Shown one piece after another: positions 8,162-12,900 of a stretch of 12,900 nucleotides of DNA; positions within the stretch are counted from its first letter, which is position 1; the number at the start of each line of letters is the position of its first letter. The stretch is from Hondaea fermentalgiana (lineage: Eukaryota > Sar > Bigyra > Thraustochytrida > Thraustochytriidae), in NCBI GenBank assembly GCA_014084085.1, contig NPFB01000025.1, positions 1 through 12,900 of the forward strand, read 5' to 3'. The position numbers and the translations under genes are program-made. Under the pieces are notes generated by a model that saw only the letters and a list, made by a program, of their open reading frames with translations, was not told where the DNA came from and ran no database searches.

Positions 8162-9151
8162 ATGCCGCGGTCGCCGCGCAAGAGAGTCCGCGCGCTCAAG
8201 GTCGAGCCCGCAACGGCGTCAGCCAAGCTCGTCAAGGAGGAGGACATCGCCAAGTCGGCGCAGCACCAAGGCCTGAAGCGGCCGCGGCCACGCTGCGAGG
8301 GCTGCCTCGTCAAGTCCGCAGGGGAAGGTACGTGGAATGTTCGAACGGAGACGCCGTCGCCGGCGCTGCCAACGATGCTGGGGGAGAAGATCCGCGCGAT
8401 TAATGTCATGCCTGGCAGGCAGGAGCGCGCCGTGCATAACACGCCCTTCATGCATGACCTGCCAATTGTGCATGACACGCCGTTTGTGCATGACACGCCG
8501 TTTGCACATGACACTCGATTTATATGACATCCTATTCCGTACGGGAAACTGACGTCCATAACGTGACCTTTGCTACCCTTTCTCACGGTGCTCAATCCCC
8601 CATTTTAAAACTCCACGATAGCATGCGCACGCACGAGATGTATTGACTGCTGCAAGGCTGTAAAGAGCGAGATGAAGTCGGCCGCAGCGGGAAAAAAGGG
8701 ATCCTCAGTATCGCAAGCCAATAGTCGCGCTGCCGCCACCACTGACGTCGAGTGCAGGTTTCACGACAAAGTAGACGCTCTTCTTCTGGGCTGGATTGAA
8801 GGATACCAGGAGCGCGCCACCTTGCGAAGCGATCCGACACGTCTGCCACGAGGCCAGCACGTCGACAAGCTCTTTGAACACGAGGGCGACACAGCCTGCC
8901 TCTTTTCTGTCAAGGATCTTCTTGCATCCACCGCGTACAAGCGCTGGAAGCCGGCCACCATTTCGCAGTCCCGCATGAGCAAGTGGCACATTGAGACGCA
9001 ATTCCGGCGCCACGATACAGAATCCCGCGCACAGCGCTTCAAGCGTGTCCTCAAACGCATCCAGACCCAGCATGGCATCAGTGAATCGGACCCTGGTGCT
9101 GACGTTGCCGACACGATCGCTGCTGCAAATGCAAGCAATAACGCCCCCTGA
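8162..9151 (+). CDS. Hypothetical basic protein with paired Cys motifs, probably two exons
   Basis: Exon 1 runs from ATG 8162 to 8327 (MPRSPRKRVRALKVEPATAS..., 55 codons plus one base) and ends at a GTACGT donor, the same donor as in the phosphatase gene. Exon 2 is open from about 8607 to TGA 9149-9151. The acceptor is uncertain: AG at 8620-8621 keeps the frame and gives about 231 residues; a donor at 8332 with acceptor AG at 8636-8637 also works. Splicing brings CEGC (exon 1) near CIDCC (exon 2), a C-x2-C...C-x2-C pattern that could bind zinc. The rest is basic and helical (FSVKDLLASTAYKRW, MSKWHIETQFRRH, AQRFKRVLKRIQTQHG) and could be a nuclear nucleic-acid-binding protein, but no family is recognised. 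Alternatives: two separate genes (121 codons unspliced from 8162; 159 codons from ATG 8672). Confidence 0.55.
8328..8621 (+). other. Probable intron (GTACGT...AG), acceptor uncertain
   Basis: The donor AAG/GTACGTGG is strong. The acceptor at 8620-8621 is the first that keeps exon 2 in frame after a TAA at about 8606-8608, but it lacks a good pyrimidine tract; another in-frame choice is AG at 8686-8687. If unspliced, translation from 8162 would stop at 8525-8527. Confidence 0.45.
8432..8521 (+). repeat. 18-bp minisatellite, five units
   Basis: Units begin at 8432, 8450, 8468, 8486 and 8504; the third and fourth (GTGCATGACACGCCGTTT) are identical and the others differ by a few bases. The unit length is a multiple of three and is in frame with the ATG at 8162, reading as VHDTPF-like hexapeptides. 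It lies in the likely intron. Confidence 0.93.
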
Positions 9152-9246
9152 TTGTTCTTCTCGCAAACGCTTGTGCAGCAAAACAAAGGCATTCTTGCCT
9201 AAAAACAAAAAATTATTGACAATGTGCTTGTTTGATTTGGATTTCC

Positions 9247-10236
9247 TTATGACTTGGCAGAAGCCTCGAGCGAGAGGAGCAGCATAGGACGCACGTACAC
9301 ATCAAGAGCTTCCACAAAATACACGCAAGCGAGCCACACCACGCCCATAATTCCCACGAGACCAACGTACGCCAGAGGCGCCCAGAGGAAGCGCGTGTAG
9401 TCCATGAAAAAGTAGTAAAAAATGCCCGTTGCGTAGTGCCAAATGAGAGCAAACACAACATACATGTTGGCGTAAACGACCATGAAGATCCAGTGTTCTC
9501 GCTTCATTGGCAAACCGCTCAATGTTGCTTCCACGAGCATCATTGCCAAATTTCCGTAGTGCATCGTCAGGGCGCGCCAGTTGAGCAACCGTGAAAGACG
9601 ATATGGGTCCTTGCGCCGCGCCATTGGAATTAACACAAAGTGCACCACCAACGTGACCATGAGTGCCGCGCTAAAGCAGACCTCAAAGAGCACAGGGAGC
9701 CATCGGCTGCGACCTGACATAAAGGCGGGTGCGACGCCAAGGCTATGTGTCGCCGCAAGAAGGAAATATGCGGTCAACAGCGTCCAGCTCCACACTGTAA
9801 ACGTCGTGAAGCGCTTGAAGCGGCGGATATGAACAATGTTCCCGTAGTTGCTTCTGACAAGGGGGTAGTTGTTTGTCGCGTAAATGTGCACCGTCAAAAT
9901 GGTCGCCGCAAAGGCAAAGAGTAAGCGTGACACGGTCAGTGCGAGCGACGCTTGATCCGTCACGTCCCGCTCAGGCACATCGACGCCAAGCAGCGCGAGC
10001 GCCTCGTCGATGGACTGAGGTGCTTCTGCGGCCTCGAGGCGCTCCTCGGCGTACCACGTCAGCACACTCACGTCCATGGCGCTCACTGTGAGAACCACGA
10101 GCAAAAACCTCGGCAGGCTCAACTTGGGCGGCGGACCGTGCCCGGCAACGGGGACGGGCTGCCCATCCGTGTTGGTCTCGCCGCCGCCGCTTTCGCCGCA
10201 ATTCTTGCCCCGCTGTCGCACTACGCTCGCCGCCAT
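9247..10236 (-). CDS. Polytopic membrane protein of the FAR-17a/AIG1/rolling-stone type
   Basis: A single 329-codon frame from ATG (10234-10236, context GCCACC-like on the coding strand) to TAA at 9247-9249. After a Gly/Pro-rich N-terminus of about 40 residues come hydrophobic segments at about 44-62, 101-120, 144-167, 182-205, 222-240, 249-277 and 285-309. The pattern FKRFTTFTVWSWTLLTAYFL, then LTMHYGNLAMMLVEATLSG, then VYANMYVVFALIWHYATGIF resembles, from memory, the FAR-17a/AIG1 and rolling-stone proteins. In human AIG1 and ADTRP a membrane-embedded Thr and His hydrolyse fatty-acid esters of hydroxy fatty acids. Here Thr145 (in FTTFT) and His226 (in TMHYGN) fall at comparable places. The assignment rests on topology and short motifs, so lipid-ester hydrolase activity is only a hypothesis. 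Its stop lies 95 nt from that of the convergent upstream gene. Confidence 0.72.
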   Translation of the reverse strand: MAASVVRQRGKNCGESGGGETNTDGQPVPVAGHGPPPKLSLPRFLLVVLTVSAMDVSVLTWYAEERLEAAEAPQSIDEALALLGVDVPERDVTDQASLALTVSRLLFAFAATILTVHIYATNNYPLVRSNYGNIVHIRRFKRFTTFTVWSWTLLTAYFLLAATHSLGVAPAFMSGRSRWLPVLFEVCFSAALMVTLVVHFVLIPMARRKDPYRLSRLLNWRALTMHYGNLAMMLVEATLSGLPMKREHWIFMVVYANMYVVFALIWHYATGIFYYFFMDYTRFLWAPLAYVGLVGIMGVVWLACVYFVEALDVYVRPMLLLSLEASAKS

Positions 10237-10330
10237 GGTGGAGCGGGCGGTAGTACGGGCGAATCTTGTTTGCTCTCGGATGGGATGCGTTTTTTCTCAC
10301 AAGGTCGTGCTGCATCGACAGATGACCCGG

Positions 10331-10370
10331 GATGGCATGGCATGACATGGCATGGCATGACATGACATGG
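10331..10370. repeat. Eight-unit CATGG/CATGA pentanucleotide repeat
   Basis: Eight consecutive 5-bp units, seven of them CATGG or CATGA and the first GATGG, about 95 bp upstream of the AIG1-like start codon. Confidence 0.9.
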
Positions 10371-10472
10371 TTTGACATCGCACGCAAGTCTGTATCATCG
10401 ACAGAAAAGGAATTGCTGATCAGAGAGAGCTTGTGAGAGCAACCTGCATCGAGCAGGGCTTCTCGGGCCACA

Positions 10473-10616
10473 TCACCATGATCCGAAAGGCACTATGCAC
10501 TCATTCCTTATTTTGTTTGTCGCGTGCCGAGACTCGATACTTTTCCTTTTCTCTGCAAGCTTCTCAAGCCAGACCAACAACTCTCTAAATCGATCGTGCT
10601 TCTCCTTTGGCGACAT
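10473..10616 (-). CDS. Possible 47-residue basic peptide or exon
   Basis: From an ATG at 10614-10616 the minus strand reads MSPKEKHDRFRELLVWLEKL and onward with AEKRKSIESRH to a stop at 10473. The helix-like alternation of charged and hydrophobic residues makes it more protein-like than its neighbours, and the frame is open upstream to about 10691 without an ATG. It could be a short gene, an upstream reading frame of the AIG1-like mRNA, or chance. No family recognised. Confidence 0.18.
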   Translation of the reverse strand: MSPKEKHDRFRELLVWLEKLAEKRKSIESRHATNKIRNECIVPFGSW

Positions 10617-10710
10617 TATCAGAAACCCTCCCTCCGCCTTGGAAATCGATCTCGCCCCTCGTGTTCGTACGTGACTTGCGCTAGCGCCCACTAACCCCCT
10701 TCCTTAACCT

Positions 10711-10749
10711 CGCTATAACCCACTTGCGGGGCGCTATACCCCACTTGCG
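10711..10749 (+). promoter_or_regulatory. Duplicated TATA-containing element upstream of the TrmB gene
   Basis: CGCTATAACCCACTTGCG (10711-10728) is repeated with one change as CGCTATACCCCACTTGCG (10732-10749), a 21-bp period or about two helix turns. The first copy includes TATAA. The pair lies 87 nt before the first ATG of the TrmB gene, a plausible core-promoter position. Confidence 0.5.
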
Positions 10750-10835
10750 CCGCCGCCCCCAAGCGGCGAGTCGCGGCGCCGGAGTGAGTGGCTACTCTGC
10801 TCGCGACGAGGCCGCCGCGCGACGAACCCGAATGG

Positions 10836-11960
10836 ATGCTCGCGAGGGCGGGGGCACGGGCGCGGACGGCGACAGCGCGGGGATTGGCGCGCGCAGACAT
10901 GGAGGGCAGCGCGAAAAGGTCTGCGGCGCAGGCGCTCTCGGGCGGTCCCGAAGCCGCTGGCGGCGGCGGCAACGCCAGCGCCAGTGATAATGACGGCGAG
11001 GGCGACAGCAAGCGCGCCTGCACGGACCTGCGCAGCCGCGTCGCCAACACGCGGAGCGAGCCGGGGAATATCAAGAAGATCGACCAGGCGTGGAAAGAAG
11101 TCTTTGGACACCTCAAGCTAGAGGATGTCTCCCTGGTCAGCGAGATTGGCAAGACGCGGCCGCGGAACCACGTGAACCCGCTCGCGTCGCAATTCCTTAG
11201 CCCTGTCGAGCCGCCAAAGTGGGCCGAAATCTTCGAGGACACGTCCAAGCCGCTCTTTATTGACGTTGGCTGCGCGCAGGGCCGCTTCGGTCTCCTCATG
11301 GCCACGAACGAAAAGTGGAAGGACTGGAACCACCTCGGCATCGAGATCCGCGCACCGCATGTCACGCGCGCCAATGCTTGGGCAGAGCGCAAGGGCCTGA
11401 AGAATGTGCACTACGTTAGCTGTAGCGCCAACTCTTCGCTCGGGCCCATCATCTCCTCATATCCGGGCACGGTTGAGTGGGTCGCTGTCCAGTTTCCGGA
11501 CCCACACTTCAAACGCAAGCACCACAAACGCCGCGTTGTCCAGCCCGCGTTCCTCGAGGACCTCGCGCGTCATTCGCAAAAGGGCTGCAAGCTATTCATG
11601 CAGTCTGATATTGAGGAGGTCGTGGCGCAGATGCGCGATCGCACCGACGGTTGCTCCTTTTTCGATCGTGTTGGTACATACACGCCTCGCGACGAGGCGC
11701 TTGACCCGGAAATTTGCCGCAATGGCGCGGACGATTCGCTATGGACAAAGTCGGGCCAGCGTGCAGAGGGCAAGGCGATTGATTTTGGTGATTGGCTCGA
11801 GGGTCCTAATCCGGTCGGCGTGCCAACCGAGCGTGAGGTGCAAAATCAAGCGCTCGACCTACCCGTCTACCGTTGCCTTTTTGAGCGCAATGATCGCGAT
11901 GTACCCCCGCCTAGTCTCAACACCACTGTTTCGGGCCCCAAGCCTCACCCTGAGGCTTGA
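10836..11960 (+). CDS. trmB: tRNA (guanine(46)-N7-)-methyltransferase, plant-type TrmB
   Basis: The enzyme transfers a methyl group from SAM to N7 of G46 in the tRNA variable loop. From the first in-frame ATG (10836) it has 374 residues with no intron. The SAM motif is FIDVGCAQGRFG (about 141-152), then HLGIEIR (about 166-172), the family signature QFPDPHFKRKHHKRR (about 219-233), QSDIEEVVAQMRD, and the C-terminal NPVGVPTERE near 325-334. VNPLASQFLSPVEPPKWAEI, PDPHFK in place of bacterial PDPWPK, and the NP-x-G-x-x-TERE end match, from memory, the plant organellar-type TrmB (Arabidopsis At5g17660 type) better than cytosolic METTL1/Trm8. A second in-frame ATG lies at 10899. The segment between (MLARAGARARTATARGLARA) is Arg/Ala-rich without acidic residues, like an organelle presequence. 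The frame opens upstream only with GTG, so 10836 is the longest ATG start. Confidence 0.92.
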   Translation: MLARAGARARTATARGLARADMEGSAKRSAAQALSGGPEAAGGGGNASASDNDGEGDSKRACTDLRSRVANTRSEPGNIKKIDQAWKEVFGHLKLEDVSLVSEIGKTRPRNHVNPLASQFLSPVEPPKWAEIFEDTSKPLFIDVGCAQGRFGLLMATNEKWKDWNHLGIEIRAPHVTRANAWAERKGLKNVHYVSCSANSSLGPIISSYPGTVEWVAVQFPDPHFKRKHHKRRVVQPAFLEDLARHSQKGCKLFMQSDIEEVVAQMRDRTDGCSFFDRVGTYTPRDEALDPEICRNGADDSLWTKSGQRAEGKAIDFGDWLEGPNPVGVPTEREVQNQALDLPVYRCLFERNDRDVPPPSLNTTVSGPKPHPEA

Positions 11961-12650
11961 GCGCGGGCACAGTATTGATCAAACGACCTGGACACTAGCA
12001 CAAAACCGCACCTTTTACGTAAAACACTATTTTCCGAGAGCTTCACCCAATGCTTCTTTCTGAACGCAATATGTATCGTCGTGATCTGCTTCGTCACCGG
12101 TATTTGTTTGTTTTGCACGCAACGCGTCCGGTATCGCAGTTCCGAAACGGGGAAAACTCGAATCGCAGACGCAAAGGTAGAACGGTTTAAGGGGGGGGGG
12201 GGCTCCAGATGTTCTATGAATGATCTCGCGCCACAGTCATGACGTTGATCGGATTCGCCAAGTTTGCGCGCACGTCTCTATTTCTCTCTCGTCGCAGCAA
12301 ACCTCTCCCCTTGCAACAGCACGTCGACGCCCGCCCACAAGAGGAATCGAAAGTCACCCTTGTCATTCTACAAGATACAGAACGTTCTGTTCCTTCGAGC
12401 CCGGGTCTCGGAGCAAACGAATCCTCGTCCCGGGCACACTGCGCGCGAGCGCCTGTGCTGCGACAGCACCGACACAACCCGCGTCGGCGGCGCACCGCCT
12501 CGCCGTCGCGCGGCGCCTGGGTCCGGTCCTGGCAGCACCGAGCTGCCATCCTTTGCCATGCCCGGCCGGCAGCGGATTCCCGAGGCTCCCTCGGGGACAC
12601 GCGCGGCACGTATCCTTCCATAACTGGCACTACCATCACCCACAAGCAAG
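11961..12650. other. Intergenic region, 690 nt
   Basis: It follows the TrmB stop and precedes the next ATG at 12651. There is no AATAAA. It contains a G12 run (12191-12202) and an inverted repeat GCCCGGG/CCCGGGC at 12399-12405 and 12429-12435 with a 23-nt loop. The long frames here start with TTG or GTG, overlap on opposite strands and show no domain, so I see no gene. Confidence 0.5.
12191..12202 (+). repeat. Homopolymer G12
   Basis: Twelve consecutive G after TTTAA. A run this long is prone to length error in sequencing and to slippage in the cell. Confidence 0.95.
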
Positions 12651-12900
12651 ATGGCAAGTGTACCGGCACGTCGCGACGGGATTTCTCCCGAGCGCAGCGA
12701 GCGAGCAGCAGAAGCGAATCGCCGGAGAGACCCCCGCCCGAGGACCGGCGCCCGGCGCGCAGGCGGCCTGCGCGCGCTCGCGCAGGCTCGCGAGGCCTCG
12801 CTCGGGCGGGCGGGCGGCACCATGGCGGCGGCGGGAAGCCCGGGCCCGGAGCCCTCGGGACGCAGCGGCGCGGCCGGCGCCGAGGCGGCCGCGGGCGTCC
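12651..12900 (+). CDS. 5' part of an unidentified gene, 3'-partial
   Basis: From ATG 12651 (context CAAGATGGC) the frame stays open for 83 codons to the window edge. A second in-frame ATG at 12822 has an ideal Kozak context (GGCACCATGG). The N-terminus is basic (MASVPARRDGISPERSERAA), Arg/Ala-rich, and becomes Ala/Gly/Pro-rich after the second Met (MAAAGSPGPEPSGRSGAAGA). Such sequence is typical of disordered N-termini or targeting peptides in this GC-rich genome and says nothing about function. Either Met could be the start; the 12822 context is stronger. Confidence 0.45.
   Translation, partial: MASVPARRDGISPERSERAAEANRRRDPRPRTGARRAGGLRALAQAREASLGRAGGTMAAAGSPGPEPSGRSGAAGAEAAAGV

Larger units (their letters stand above)
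10237..10710. other. Divergent intergenic region
   Basis: It holds the upstream regions of the AIG1-like gene (minus) and the TrmB gene (plus). It contains an 8-unit CATGR repeat and a 47-codon minus-strand frame, both listed separately. Otherwise I see no gene or RNA. Confidence 0.45.

Noticed and set aside
12399..12435. GCCCGGG/CCCGGGC inverted repeat as a terminator or RNA gene
   Set aside because: The 7-bp arms are self-palindromic SmaI-like sequences in GC-rich DNA with a 23-nt loop and no T-run; chance is likely.
12214..12669. A 151-codon minus-strand frame in the last intergenic region
   Set aside because: Non-ATG start (GTG), Arg/Cys-rich, antisense to other open frames in GC-rich sequence.

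Overview
This is nuclear DNA of a eukaryotic protist. Open reading frames are GC-rich and carry at least two spliceosomal introns, both apparently with a GTACGT donor. The genes sit on both strands without operon spacing, AATAAA signals occur in some 3' flanks, and microsatellites are common. The plant-like character of two enzymes (an AT74-like histidine phosphatase and a plant-type TrmB), together with the repeat-rich intergenic DNA, would fit a stramenopile such as a thraustochytrid. That assignment is only an inference. I see no bacterial, phage, CRISPR or complete transposon signature.

Layout. (1) 2-1048 (+): two-exon histidine phosphatase, 5' end outside the window. (2) 1049-1471: repeat-rich spacer between convergent genes. 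(3) 1472-3073 (-): ankyrin-repeat protein with a long Ser/Arg-rich N-terminus and a hydrophobic C-terminus. (4) 3074-6117: three kilobases with no confident gene. It holds a very GC-rich part, a (CTT)10 tract, a lower-GC part with a broken protein-like reading on the minus strand (about 4929-5328), and a perfect 47-bp tandem duplication. (5) 6118-6954 (+): multi-span membrane protein of unknown family. (6) 7281-7811 (-): small acidic coiled-coil protein. (7) 8162-9151 (+): probable two-exon gene with paired Cys motifs, whose intron carries an 18-bp minisatellite. (8) 9247-10236 (-): seven-segment membrane protein resembling the FAR-17a/AIG1/rolling-stone group. (9) 10836-11960 (+): tRNA (guanine-N7-)-methyltransferase of the plant TrmB type, preceded by a duplicated TATA-containing element. 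(10) 12651-12900 (+): start of another gene that runs off the window.

The genes do not form an obvious pathway; this looks like an ordinary stretch of a compact protist chromosome. The best leads are the two in-frame starts of the TrmB gene, its duplicated promoter-like element, the conserved Thr/His pair in the AIG1-like protein, the minisatellite that stays in frame inside a likely intron, and the minus-strand relic in the gene-poor region. I did not find a convincing new multi-gene system.
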